In this document: positions 1-11,072 of the stretch, one piece after another
How the letters are laid out: every line of letters begins with the position of its first letter
Position numbering within the stretch: the stretch's first letter is position 1
Source: Lutraria lutraria
Lineage: Eukaryota; Mollusca; Bivalvia; Venerida; Mactridae
Assembly: GCA_964023205.1 (NCBI GenBank)
Contig: OZ026841.1
Location: 33,618,399-33,682,398, forward strand
Length of the DNA: 64,000 nucleotides
Direction of reading: 5' to 3'
Translations under genes and position numbers: made by a program
The notes under the pieces: generated by a model
What the model saw: only the letters and a program-made list of their open reading frames with translations
Databases searched by the model: none
Told to the model about the DNA's origin: nothing

Positions 1-781
1 GTTCTTTTTTTCATAGGCATGAAACATCATATGACATTGAATGCCTGGAATACCTGAATATTCATGTTACATTTTATGCGCAATAATCCATGATCACGGA
101 CGTGGCATTTCAAAGCTTAACTGCTCTGTCATATTCAGCAAAGGACTCCAACAAATTTGACATCAATGACCAAGAGTGCAGTCAAGTATTGTTAAAACGT
201 TTGAGAACACCAAGACACACCACTCTTTTCGTATACAACTGCCCGGGGAGCTTATTAATGTTCGCCGAATATTGTTCCTGTACTAAACGTGAAGTTGTAT
301 TCGGAATAGTAAAACTGCTCTTGCTTTTCCTTGGATAGAGATCCCTGATTATCTGATGCAAGATAAATTCTATACCTTTTAACGTCCAAAACGAAATTTG
401 CAGTATAATGTTATACTCTTTCAAACCTATTAGAACCATTAACCTACACGATGAGATAACTCCTGCTCGACCATTTGGCCATATGACTCGCAGCTAAGTA
501 ACTAACTGTTTTTTTCGTTGGCATACTTCATGCATCAGTTTGATCAACGCGCATGCAAGCTGTATTTGACTTTGCAATGCATTTTTACGTGAACATTAGT
601 GAGTGCCATTGAACGAATAGAGCAACTCCGAGGAGCTATATTCTATCCATACCATATTGAGTGCGACACTTCCTCTTAATGTGTTTAGTGAAGACGTCTT
701 GTCTCTGTTATTATAATGTTGTATACGTCTCACTCTTGACCTTGATCATATGTTCGAATGCTTGTAATTGTTTTATTTCAG

Positions 782-868
782 CTAAGTCAAGATATTGTAC
801 CATTTGATATAGGTGGTTTAATCACAGCAATGGAAACAGTGCGAGATTCGTGTAGTGGAATTACATAT
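782..868 (+). CDS. Prominin-like exon (first in window)
   Basis: 29 codons, LSQDIVPF...SGITY, between a TTTTATTTCAG acceptor and a GTGAGT donor. Phase 0 at both ends. It belongs to the second extracellular loop. Confidence 0.7.
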
Positions 869-3800
869 GTGAGTAGTCCAACTTGTATACGTTGTATATG
901 TTGATCCGAAACATACGAGTAGATATCTTGTTAAAAGACGATTTAACACAAAGTGAGATCAGTGATCTAGTTGTAACGCCCTTGACTCCGCCTTTCAATA
1001 TTCCAGGGTCGCTTTTTAGTGTCTCAATACCAACTACCGATCCGAGTACATGTACTGTGTTTATAAAATCACAGTACACGAATTGGTGAGGCGTGTATCA
1101 GTGTTTTACATCGGGCACGGTGAAGAATCAAGGAAACTATTCGAAGAGTTGGGATATAAATGCCCGGTTCTCCTGAATCATATTTCCCCTCACTACGGTA
1201 GCTCTGAAATGACCATAAGGTGTCGAATGGCCCATTAAACAACGGACAAAACCGATGTAGTGGTCTTTGATGTAGGATGTTTGCCCAGTACCCTACATGG
1301 ATACATTGTTTTACCTATTTTGATATAACATGAATATTTCTGAAAAGAAATGTTGTAAATAAAATGCTAGTGGATTTCATATTTTGCAAAAAAAAGAATG
1401 CTAGTGGCAAAAAGAATTAAATTCGAGCCCTGAATACATTGTATTGACATTGCTAGGGATTGACTTGGATAATGATTTGTGAGACTAAACTTTGAGTTAC
1501 AAATGTATTGTATTTTTTTTTGTTATTTCAAAGACTTACTGGAACAACCATATCACGGATATGAAAACAATCAGAGACGTAAATATACCAGCAGTGACAA
1601 CGGCACAGGTATGTTCACCTAACTTTGTTAAATATACCAGCAGTGACAACAGCCCAGGTATGTTCGCCTAACTTTGTTAAATATACCAGCAGTGACAACA
1701 GCACAAATATGTTCACCTAACTTTGTTAAATATACCAGCAGTGACAACAGCACAGGTATGTTCACCTAACTTTGTTAAATATACCAGCAGTGACAACAGC
1801 ACAGGTATGTTCGCCTAACTTTGTTAAATATACCAGCAGTGACAACAGCACAAATATGTTCACCTAACTTTGTTAAATATACCAGCAGTGACAACAGCAC
1901 AGGTATGTTCACCTAACTTTGTTAAATATACCAGCAGTGACAACAGCACAGGTATGTTCACCTAACTTTGTTAAATATACCAGCAGTGACAACAGCACAG
2001 GTATGTTCACCTAACTTTGTTAAATATACCAGCAGTGACAACAGCACAGGTATGTTCACCTAACTTTGTTAAATATACCAGCAGTGACAACAGCCCAGGT
2101 ATGTTCACCTAACTTTGTTAAATATACCAGCAGTGACAACAGCCCAGGTATGTTCACCTAACTTTGTTAAATATACCAGCAGTGACAACAGCACAAATAT
2201 GTTCGCCTAACTTTGTTAAATATACCAGCAGTGACAACAGCACAAATATGTTCACCTAACTTTGTTAAATATACCAGCAGTGACAACAGCACAGGTATGT
2301 TCACCTAACTTTGTTAAATATACCAGCAGTGACAACAGCACAGGTATGTTCACCTAACTTTGTTAAATATACCAGCAGTGACAACAGCACAGGTATGTTC
2401 ATCTAACTTTGTTAGATATACCAGCAGTGACAACATCGCAGGTATGTTCACCTAACTTTGTTAAATATACCAGCAGTGACAACAGCACAGGTATGTTCAC
2501 CTAACTTTGTAAAATATACCAGCAGTGACAACAGCACAAATATGTTCACCTAACTTTGTTAAATATACCAGCAGTGACAACAGCACAGGTATGTTCACCT
2601 AACTTTGTTAAATATACCAGCAGTGACAACATCGCAGGTATGTTCACCTAACTTTGTTAAATATACCAGCAGTGACAACAGCACAGGTATGTTCACCTAA
2701 CTTTGTTAAATATACCAGCAGTGACAACAGCTCAGGTATGTTCACCTAACTTTGTTAAATATACCAGCAGTGACAACAGCTCAGGTATGTTCACCTAACT
2801 TTGTTAAATATACCAGCAGTGACAACAGCACAGGTATGTTCACCTAATTTTGTTAAATATACCAGCAGTGACAACAGCACAGGTATGTTCACCTAACTTT
2901 GTTAAATATACCAGCAGTGACAACAGCACAGGTATGTTTACCTAACTTTGTTAAATATACCAGCAGTGACAACAGCACAGGTATGTTCATCTAACTTTGT
3001 TAAATATACCAGCAGTGACAACAGCACAGGTATGTTCACCTAACTTTGTTAAATATACCAGCAGTGACAACAGCACAGGTATGTTTACCTAACTTTGTTA
3101 AATATACCAGCAGTGACAACAGCACAGGTATGTTCACCTAACTTTGTTAAATATACCAGCAGTGACAACAGCACAGGTATGTTCATTTAACTTTGTTAAA
3201 TATACCAGCAGTGACAACATCGCAGGTATGTTCACCTAACTTTGTTAAATATACCAGCAGTGACAACAGCACAGGTATGTTCACCTAACTTTGTTAAATA
3301 TACCAGCAGTGACAACAGCACAAATATGTTCACCTAACTTTGTTAAATATACCAGCAGTGACAACAGCACAGGTATGTTCACCTAACTTTGTAAAATATA
3401 CCAGCAGTGACAACAGCACAAATATGTTCACCTAACTTTGTTAAATATACCAGCAGTGACAACAGCACAGGTATGTTCACCTAACTTTGTTAAATATACC
3501 AGCAGTGACAACATCGCAGGTATGTTCACCTAACTTTGTTAAATATACCAGCAGTGACAACAGCACAGGTATGTTCACCTAACTTTGTTAAATATACCAG
3601 CAGTGACAACAGCTCAGGTATGTTCACCTAACTTTGTTAAATATACCAGCAGTGACAACAGCTCAGGTATGTTCACCTAACTTTGTTAAATATACCAGCA
3701 GTGACAACAGCACAGGTATGTTCACCTAACTTTGTTAAATATACCAGCAGTGACAACAGCACAGGTATGTTCACCTAACTTTGTTAAATATACCAGCAGT

Positions 3801-6800
3801 GACAACAGCACAGGTATGTTCACCTAACTTTCTTAAATATACCAGCAGTGACAACAGCACAGGTATGTTCACCTAACTTTGTTAAATATACCAGCAGTGA
3901 CAACAGCACAGGTATGTTCACCTAACTTTGTTAAATATACCAGCAGTGACAACAGCACAGGTATGTTCACCTAACTTTGTTAAATATACCAGCAGTGACA
4001 ACAGCACAGGTATGTTCACCTAACTTTGTTAAATATACCAGCAGTGACAACAGCACAGGTATGTTTACCTAACTTTGTTAAATATACCAGCAGTGACAAC
4101 AGCACATGTATCTTCGCCTAACTTTGTTTAATATACCAGCAGTGACAACAGCACATGTATCTTCGCCTAACTTTGTTAAATACTTACACTTTTATTGTCC
4201 AATATTAGCATACAGTCAAACCTGTGAACAAAGGCCATCCTCGGGAAGCACACAATATGGCATTTACTGACAGGTACCCTTTATATGGAGGTCGTCACAA
4301 ACTAAGGCGTGACTGTAAAATCCTTTTATAATTTGTAAGTCTGATTTCTGTGTAAAGTTTCATAAATCGAATAATCTAAAATGCGTTTTGCAGAACACAA
4401 TATCATTAGATTTTGTTTTCGGTGTAAAAATGTCATCGTGAGCGAAAATATTGATGACAATATAAGCATTCGTGGTTGAGTGGTTATTGGCTCTATTTAG
4501 TTTTCGCTAACCTCTTAAGTCACTAACTGACTCTGGCTGTTGGCACGATATTAAATCCCGTTGGAAAAGATACACATGCTTCATTGTTTATGTATTATTT
4601 TTCAGAGTAATTTGCAAGCATCTATTGCTGCGTTAGAAACATCGATTGATGGATTGGATGTAAGTTATTTTACAGTGTTTACAATCGATTTGTCTGAATA
4701 AACCACCATATGTATTTAATCATTTATTCCATAAGGAATTTGAAATATGGTATTAATATATATATTTGTAATATTAAGTATACATACTTTCTCGTATAAG
4801 ATAGATGATTCAGTTGATAATTACCATGTATACTCTTTTTAATTGTTAGTTTCTTCTTGCCTATGAAAAACATCAGCTTGTAAGCTTATAGCCTTCATTA
4901 CTTTGGTATCTAGTCATTTTGTTTGTTCTTTGTACAAATGGGTAAACATTATTGATTTCAGGCAAGCATCAATAATACTCTGGAAACTGCTAGAAATGCG
5001 GATGACCAGTTACAGAACAACGTTACTGCTGTGTTACAAGATGTAAGTTAACGTACTGTCTATGCCTCGGTAGATGATGTTAATTATCAATGCGTTTGTG
5101 CATTATGACCAAATTAAACACGTGTTCTAATTATGTAGTTGATCTCTTATTTCATGAAAGCAGACGATTATATGATTAAATGTTATAATTTTGCTGTAGG
5201 CAATCGATGATTTCGTGGACAGAATAATCAACTACTTGACACAATTTGGAGAAAAGGCTATAGATGCCGTGAGTAAATTGATATATAGATATAATATTCT
5301 GCAACTAATTCAAGTCCTGTGAACAAGCAGCACTCGTGCTTCCTAACATTCATTTTTGATTTTTAATATTTTCGAAATCATCTTTAAAAGCATGTTGTTG
5401 AAACAATCTTTTTTCACAAGTTCACATATTGAGAACGACTGAAGGCATTAAGCCTGTGGACTTAGCTAATTATGGAGGAGCCTTAGGTCTCTGGGTCTCG
5501 GGCTCGTGGGTTTGATTCCTATGATGGGCGCATGTTCTTCGAGGAGATTTGGCTCGGATACCTTGTGTCTAATAAGGTCATTTGTCAATCACCCCGCTGT
5601 TTTGAGTGATTTGTGTAGCAGCAACATACGGAAGACGGTGTTAATACTGGTACATATTCCAGAAAAATTGTTCGTTGGTTTTAACAGAGATGATGTTGAG
5701 AACAGAGAACTTTAAAATATTTACAAACGACTTCTATCAAAAATATTTCTTTATTCATAGAAATCAACTGAATGGTTAGTTTAAAGAGAGATTTTCAAAA
5801 TGTTGCTTATTTAATCAGACAAGTTACTATGACAATATCTTACAGGTTTACAATGACATCGGACGTTGTTTACCTATCTGGAATCTGTACGAATCTTTTG
5901 TATCCATCATTTGTAAATATATGGTGGAATCTCTGGTAGGTTATGATACATTTGTAAGAGATTTGTAACAAAGTCAGTCTGGCATATTCATGACAAAATA
6001 AATTAAAAATCGGCATCATTCATATTCTTCACAAAAATGTTATTCAACTAATAATAGTTTGTGATTGACTTCGCTACATACTTAGTATGCAATCAAATTT
6101 GAGCATTGTCTATGTTACAAAATTGTACAATGAATTTAATAATTAAGCGAGACTTACCTTTGAAAAAGGGAAGGCCAAGGTTGACCATGCTTTCACTACA
6201 ATAGGAACACTATGTGGAATGAAGATACAGTCAGTATGTTAGAGGTGAAGGTCGGGTTATAGAGGGATATAAGAATTACTAGTACATGTATCTGAATGTT
6301 AAAATATTATAAAGTTTGTATGATCCATTTTTGTTAAAGTGGATCACTATATTTACATATACAACTGTATACACATTCAGAAGTAAATACATTTGAAAGT
6401 AATCAGATATGCGTTTCATATTTGTACATTTTACCGAGGTGTAAGCAACAAATGTCGTTCGACTAATACGATGTCCTCTTTTACTGAACTTATTGCACCT
6501 AATAGTGTCAATACCCAACGTGAAGAAATTCATACTGATGGTACACCTAAGTTGGTTTTATTTGAAATATGTTTCTTAATACAAATGTACTATATTTTTA
6601 TGCTTTTCACCTTGTATTGTTTGAATGCTATATAACAGGAATTGGCAACAACACGCGTATGGTTTGGCCAAATAAATTTTGAATTGAATTGAACTAAAGA
6701 TTGCACATACGATTGTATCTGCATTTAATTTAACTATGATATTTATACTACCCAGAATGCATTTTGGTTTGGTACTGGTTGGGGTTTGTTGTTCTTCATA

Positions 6801-8538
6801 CCCGTCATTGTCCTGACTATGAAACTCTCCAAGTATTACCGGAAGATGGATAAACAGGAAGGATTTAAAGAGTAAGTGTTAACGTTTCAAGATGATTAGG
6901 TTCAGCTGCTAAAAAGCCCATGTTCATTATTGTTTGATTATAATTAACTTAATATAAACATAAATAGACTAAATATGAGATTTGAACTTGGAAACCTATC
7001 TCACGTTTTAAAACTTCGAACCTTGATTTGATTTAGACTTCGATCTTGCATGTGTCAACAAAATTAATAGTGTCGTTCGTCTGTGTTTAGAATTGCTGGT
7101 GTCCAATCATGTCACATAAATATTGTGTGAGAGAATTCGAAAATACAATTACAAACACAGTAATAATTAAATATGTTAGCAGCCATCTCCGGATAAAGGT
7201 CACCTTACAAATAAATGTCATTCAATTAACAACAGTTAGTGTTTAATCAGAACAAAACGATTTCCATAAAAAAGCCACCTGTCAACAAAGACCACATCTT
7301 GTCTTTCCCAAGGGAGGCATATGCTTACAAATTAGACTGTATCTAAGAATTATGTTTTATATATTTCAGAGAGGAAGACCCCATGGATGAAGAGTAAGTA
7401 AACCGGAAGTTTTAACTTTTATATCCGAGTTAACAATCAGTAACGTAAATGTAATAATACAACCATTTACATTCGTGTGGATAGATTTGCTCGTTACATA
7501 TACGAGTGTCATTCATGAAGTTTACAGCCAGGGGACGTAACTCTTTTTTAAAATGCGCTTACAGTAAAAACAACTCGAAAAAAACCGAAATAACAAAAAA
7601 TGTATATGTTTTAAGTGCACTTGCAAAATAGTATTGAAATACATTAAAAATGTACAAAATATATAAAAAGATATTTTCCATGTGCCTCGATAAATTTCCT
7701 GTGGCTAGATACCCATTTTGAAAATGGTGTTGGATACCAATAACTTTCATATCGTTTAAGTAATAATCACATTGCCATGTTAATGTCATTTACAAAGGCA
7801 AACCAGAGTCTTCGCTGATCCTAACATATCCTTCCTCAATAAGTCAGCAACCTCTCCACGTATGAATGAAAATCGACATTTTTGGGGTCAAATTTTCATA
7901 GAAGGTTACTGCGGCACTGCTGCCTGCTACGACCGAGATTCGAAGCTGGTTCGCCGGGTTATAAGTCCATCGCACGCATCATGTGGCAGAGGTACAGTTT
8001 TTACTTGTATTAATCCTGTATCAAGGTTAGATACCCATATTTTACATCACATTCCATTTTTTAATTTCAGCATTGACGATTTTTCTGCGAGATATGATAT
8101 GATGAGCAAGTAAGATATTTTTGTTTATTGTAATATTGTGTTATTAATGCAAAGATAAAACGTAGCTTCTATTTACGTTATCATTTTGAAAACAATCGAC
8201 ATAAAGTCATTACTGTCAGTCTATGAATCCGTTTTGTTCAGAACAGCAGATGATGCATACTATATGCATTTCTAATACTCATAATTACGGTGACATAAAG
8301 GGGACATAGGAAATGTTTAATTTATGGCATGTGCAAGTTATAGCTATCGCCCGCCCACTTAATAACATATTAGCTATCACGTGCCCATTTCCTATGTCCT
8401 CTTTATACCACCGTATTATCTTTATTTGATGATCGTATATTATAATCTATAAACCATTATATATAATACATGTACAATGTTTACATTTTGTGTTACAGGA
8501 GGAGCCGGGTTGCCCCAGATCCAGATTTCATGGATTAA
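782..8538 (+). CDS. Prominin-like (CD133 family) gene, 3' part, ten exons
   Basis: Exons at 782-868, 1534-1608, 4606-4659, 4962-5042, 5200-5268, 5846-5935, 6756-6871, 7370-7393, 8071-8109 and 8499-8538 join in one open frame of 675 nt (224 residues plus TAA). All introns have GT-AG ends; the first six are phase 0. The deduced protein has a helical, N-glycosylatable extracellular segment (NNT and NVT sequons), the GRCLPIWN...CKYMVESL segment, then one membrane helix (FWFGTGWGLLFFIPVIVL) followed by KLSKYYRKM and an acidic tail ending PDPDFMD. This order matches the end of the second large extracellular loop, fifth membrane helix and cytoplasmic tail of prominins, pentaspan cholesterol-binding glycoproteins of membrane protrusions. 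Upstream exons lie outside the window. Family identity is recognised by eye from the NAFWFG and KLSKYYR motifs; confidence is high. Confidence 0.85.
1097..1240 (+). mobile_element. SINE family A, 5'-truncated copy in a prominin intron
   Basis: Shares GGGCACGGTGAAGAATCA and AAATGCCCGGTTCTCCTG with the fuller copies at 10630-10945, 45232-45540 and 46868-47208, read in the opposite direction. The tRNA-like head is absent. Confidence 0.6.
1534..1608 (+). CDS. Prominin-like exon whose 3' end seeds the 49-bp minisatellite
   Basis: 25 codons, TYWNNHIT...PAVTTAQ, phase 0 at both ends, with donor GTATGT. The last 28 bases of this exon and the first 21 of its intron form the first unit of the array that follows. 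The frame joins cleanly to the exon at 4606. Confidence 0.7.
1581..4182 (+). repeat. 49-bp minisatellite made from an exon end plus its splice donor
   Basis: About 53 tandem copies with exact 49-bp spacing. Each unit is 28 bases matching the end of the exon at 1534-1608 (AAATATACCAGCAGTGACAA then CRGCACAG) and 21 bases of intron (GTATGTTCACCTAACTTTGT plus T). Most units keep the GTATGT donor. About seven read CACAAATATGT and have lost it, and the last two read CACATGTATCT. An 18-unit (882-bp) internal duplication is visible: markers at 2509, 2631 and 2731 recur at 3391, 3513 and 3613. Confidence 0.95.
4213..4315. mobile_element. Short TA-flanked MITE
   Basis: Starts CAGTCAAACCTGTGAACAAA after TA and ends GCGTGACTG before TA. 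The ends are short inverted repeats of the Tc1/mariner/pogo kind. A related sequence lies at 7190-7335. Confidence 0.45.
4606..4659 (+). CDS. Prominin-like exon
   Basis: 18 codons, SNLQASIAALETSIDGLD, acceptor TTATTTTTCAG, donor GTAAGT, phase 0. Helical extracellular-loop sequence. Confidence 0.75.
4962..5042 (+). CDS. Prominin-like exon
   Basis: 27 codons, ASINNTLE...NVTAVLQD, acceptor TTGATTTCAG, donor GTAAGT, phase 0. It contains two N-glycosylation sequons (NNT, NVT). Confidence 0.8.
5200..5268 (+). CDS. Prominin-like exon
   Basis: 23 codons, AIDDFVDRIINYLTQF...AIDA, acceptor TTTTGCTGTAG, donor GTGAGT, phase 0. Confidence 0.8.
5471..5690 (+). mobile_element. tRNA-derived SINE-like repeat in a prominin intron
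   Basis: GTGGGTTTGATTCCTATGAT resembles a pol III B box / tRNA T arm. It is followed by a non-tRNA body. Degenerate; class inferred from the B-box-like stretch only. Confidence 0.35.
5846..5935 (+). CDS. Prominin-like exon with conserved cysteines
   Basis: 30 codons, VYNDIGRCLPIWNLYE...CKYMVESL, acceptor TATCTTACAG, donor GTAGGT, phase 0. The two cysteines just before the last membrane helix fit the prominin pattern. Confidence 0.85.
6756..6871 (+). CDS. Prominin-like exon with the last membrane helix
   Basis: NAFWFGTGWGLL...KLSKYYRKMDKQ, 38 codons plus two bases, acceptor ACTACCCAG, donor GTAAGT. It encodes the fifth membrane helix and the juxtamembrane KLSKYYRKM motif, the strongest family signature in the gene. 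Confidence 0.9.
7190..7335. mobile_element. Degenerate pogo/mariner-like MITE
   Basis: Contains GGATAAAGGTCACC near the left and TCTTTCCCAAGGGAGGC before TTAGACTGTA at the right. It resembles the 4213-4315 element but the left terminus is decayed. Confidence 0.3.
7370..7393 (+). CDS. Prominin-like 24-nt micro-exon
   Basis: Encodes EEDPMDE in phase 2, between ATATTTCAG and GTAAGT. A cytoplasmic-tail micro-exon; its 24-nt length keeps the frame, so it could be skipped without a frameshift. Confidence 0.7.
8071..8109 (+). CDS. Prominin-like cytoplasmic-tail exon
   Basis: 39 nt, encodes IDDFSARYDMMS, acceptor TTAATTTCAG, donor GTAAGA, phase 2 at both ends. Also frame-preserving if skipped. Confidence 0.7.
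8281..8420. mobile_element. 140-bp hairpin MITE in the last prominin intron
   Basis: Arms of about 35 bp at 8281-8315 and 8386-8420 are imperfect inverted copies sharing GGACATAGGAAATG. The loop carries a direct repeat TAGCTATC. Too short to encode anything. Confidence 0.6.
8499..8538 (+). CDS. Prominin-like terminal exon, coding part
   Basis: Encodes RSRVAPDPDFMD and TAA at 8536-8538, after acceptor TGTGTTACAG. The 3' UTR follows. Confidence 0.75.
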
Positions 8539-8740
8539 TTTCTTCTGTAGAACTCCACACTGACAGTACAACAACATGTACCATTTAGTGTGCAATCATT
8601 TTAAACAGATGACATTTTATGTTTCTTAATTACTAGATACGTTGTCATCAATAATTGGTAAACATTGATACCATGTAACTTTATGTGTAAATGAAGATAT
8701 GATTCATATTAAAGGTTTTCACAGTACCATAAGTTAAAAT
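8539..8740 (+). other. 3' UTR of the prominin-like gene
   Basis: Untranslated sequence after TAA. An ATTAAA variant polyadenylation signal at 8708-8713 is followed by T/GT-rich sequence. The exact end is inferred. Confidence 0.45.
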
Positions 8741-9785
8741 TCTCTAGAATCATTTTTGTAATATTGTTTTGTAATAATTTGTAAGTTCAACTAAGAAATC
8801 TGTGAAGTGACACTTACCTAAATGGAACGAGACAGCGCTATGTGCCATTTTGAGTCACCATTGTCTGTGCATCAGACTATTTGTGATTAAGAACAATACC
8901 TGCTTTCCAGTACCAGAATAAGACATTATTGGCACTACACTTATACACAAAAAGTCAGTGCGAGTACGTCTTCATTCGCGATCACATGATTCAGCAACAT
9001 ATCACGTCCTTGTTATTTTTATTCGTCGTGAACACATATCTGAATCAGATCCACTAGTATAAGAAATATGGTAAACAAAAGTATTCTGTGATTGGGATGA
9101 ACGCAGTCGACTAATGTGGCCCATTCTGAAGTGTTGTGGTGAAATGGTATTGTATTTATGCAGTAATACAGTAAAACAAACAGAAAACCGATCCCTCTCG
9201 GTATTGGCCAAAAGTCAAGAATTCAAGAAAAAATGGGAGTCGAAAAATCACCCGATTTTAGGAAATCTAGTCTTCAGGGATTTTAATGTATTTTTTATTA
9301 AGTTGCATTTAGACTTGTGCTTCTATTGTGCCTTTTTCTTTATCTCCAATTATTTTCCATAATTAAGGATAGATTTCATTCCGTTGCACACATTTGACAA
9401 GGTAATTAATACGAATCACAAAAAAATATTACAAGAACTATATGTACATACGAGATATTCTAGCTTGTATTCAAAAGTCTCATGACGGACATGTACATGG
9501 GTAATTATGTTTCTTGAATAAATAGCACATTAGTATATTGACATTTTCAACATAATTATATAATTATGCAGTTTCATCGTACAAAGGATGTTAACTCTGT
9601 GAAGAATAGATATATTCTACGATGGAAACATTCATAACATGGCAGCTAATGTATGTCCTAGTGTCCGCCATTTTATCTGCAAATGGTTCCTGGCACGAAA
9701 AATATAAGTTGAACAAGCCATCTTGATCAACGTAAATAATATCGATATAAATAAAATAGAACAAGGTGTGTTTTTTAAAACACAA
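8741..9785. other. Intergenic, nothing recognised
   Basis: AT-rich sequence downstream of the prominin-like gene. Short open frames here have no recognisable motif and no splice support. Confidence 0.4.
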
Positions 9786-9985
9786 TAATTCCTAAGGGTG
9801 ACCTTGACCTTCTGACCTGAAAATACACTTATCATGTAGAGGCTGTCATGAACAGAAAATATATAAATTTCAACTATTGTAGGTAGAAGCCTTTTGTTTT
9901 GATCTTATAACAAGGCTAAAGTTTGGTACAAACAGACAAGCAGACAAGCAGACAGACAGACAGACAGACTATAATCAAAATGGCC
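9786..9985. repeat. Dispersed GTGACCTTGACC-type repeat, copy 1
   Basis: Begins GGGTGACCTTGACCTTCTG and ends in an ACAGACAAGCAGACAAG / (CAGA)n tract. It aligns along its length with 35560-35760: both share TGTAGAGG, GGCTAAAGTTTG or GGTTAAAGTTTG, ACAAACAGACAAGCAGACA and a GCCCCGA tail. Confidence 0.7.
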
Positions 9986-10429
9986 CCGATCTATCGAAAC
10001 GGGTGCATAGCTCAACCGTTTAACTTAATTCTTTTATAAAGAACTGATCAATACAAATGTATTTAGACACATTGTACGACATCGCGAAAGCCTATAACGC
10101 CCAAATCATAAACTTCTTAACTGACACTGAAGCAGTCATCTGTTTTTCATGTTGATAAAAAAATTACATCACGTGATTATCTAATCGTGCCAGATTCTCA
10201 GTATTATCATTTGTTACATCTAATGTTCTTATCAACATCAGACACATTCTTACACAGATTGCTGGCAGTGATTACAATTTTGTTCAGAAAATAAACAGCA
10301 TCGGTCAAATGTCGAATTCATTTGGACGTTGTTTTGGTGCATCATGTGTTTGTCTGGAGTTGTATCACGATCCGGCCTTGCTAAATGTATTTATAAGTAT
10401 TTTAGGTAGTTCCTTTTAACATCAAGTAT
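9986..10429. other. Intergenic, nothing recognised
   Basis: AT-rich sequence with no coding, RNA or repeat signature that I can support. Confidence 0.35.
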
Positions 10430-10552
10430 CCAGTTTTCTTGCTGTAACCTTGAATGTTACAGATGTTACACCAGTTTTCTTGCTGTAACCTTGAATGTTA
10501 CAGATGTTACACCAGTTTTCTTGCTGTAGCCTTGAATGTTACAGATCGTTAC
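10430..10552 (+). repeat. Tandem repeat, 41 bp x 3
   Basis: CCAGTTTTCTTGCTGTAACC begins at 10430, 10471 and 10512. The copies are nearly identical. Confidence 0.9.
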
Positions 10553-10629
10553 ACCTTTTTCCTTATATCTAAATTATTCCAGACAGGGATTTAAGCTGTC
10601 AAGTGTTCCTGAATTTTGTACCAGTATCT

Positions 10630-10945
10630 GTTGTTTAACGACCCATATGACAGGTGTGGTTATTTCAAAGTCGCACCAGAGAAGGGGATAAGATACAGGA
10701 GAACCGGGCATTTATATCTCTAATATTTTTCTTATAGTTTTTCCTGGTTCTTTATCGTGCCCGGTGTACAGCACCAATACGTGCATCAACCGTTTCCTGC
10801 TGCTAGTATTTTCTTAACACAGGGTCGTAGTTGGGATGGGGGACACTGAAAAGTCGTCCCTGAAATATTTAAAGGCCTAGCCGAGATTCGAACTCCAACC
10901 TTCCGTTTAGTAGTCCAGCGCTATACCACTAGAACACCAATCAAT
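10630..10945 (-). mobile_element. SINE family A, near full-length
   Basis: On - it reads from a tRNA-like head (GTGTTCTAGTGGTATAGCG, then GAGTTCGAATCTCGGC as B box) into a body with CGGGCACGATAAAGAACC and AAATGCCCGGTTCTCCTG. Shared with 1097-1240, 45232-45540 and 46868-47208. The tRNA-derived head and pol III boxes mark it as a SINE. Confidence 0.75.
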
Positions 10946-11072
10946 TGAATATGAATACCATTGCATTCAAGCAAATCGTCACAGAGGACATGTACTGCAC
11001 CCGGTAAAACGGACTCACGAACCCAGTGTCCGTAGACTTAGCACTCGTTATTGAGCTAAGCGGTCGGATGTA

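Noticed and set aside
139..180. Possible upstream prominin exon after CATATTCAG
   Set aside because: Weak acceptor and a poor GTCAAG donor. The 14-codon peptide does not look like the helical prominin loop, although the phase would fit.
1581..4182. CRISPR-like direct repeat array
   Set aside because: Units are contiguous 49-bp copies with no unique spacers, in a eukaryotic intron; it is a minisatellite.
6590..6700. LINE 3' end (AATAAATTTTGAATTGAATT tail)
   Set aside because: The tail style fits a non-LTR element, but no reverse transcriptase or other body can be seen upstream.
7862..8113. 83-codon open frame on + ending MMSK
   Set aside because: It is read-through from intron sequence into the real exon at 8071-8109; the start and first two thirds are intronic.
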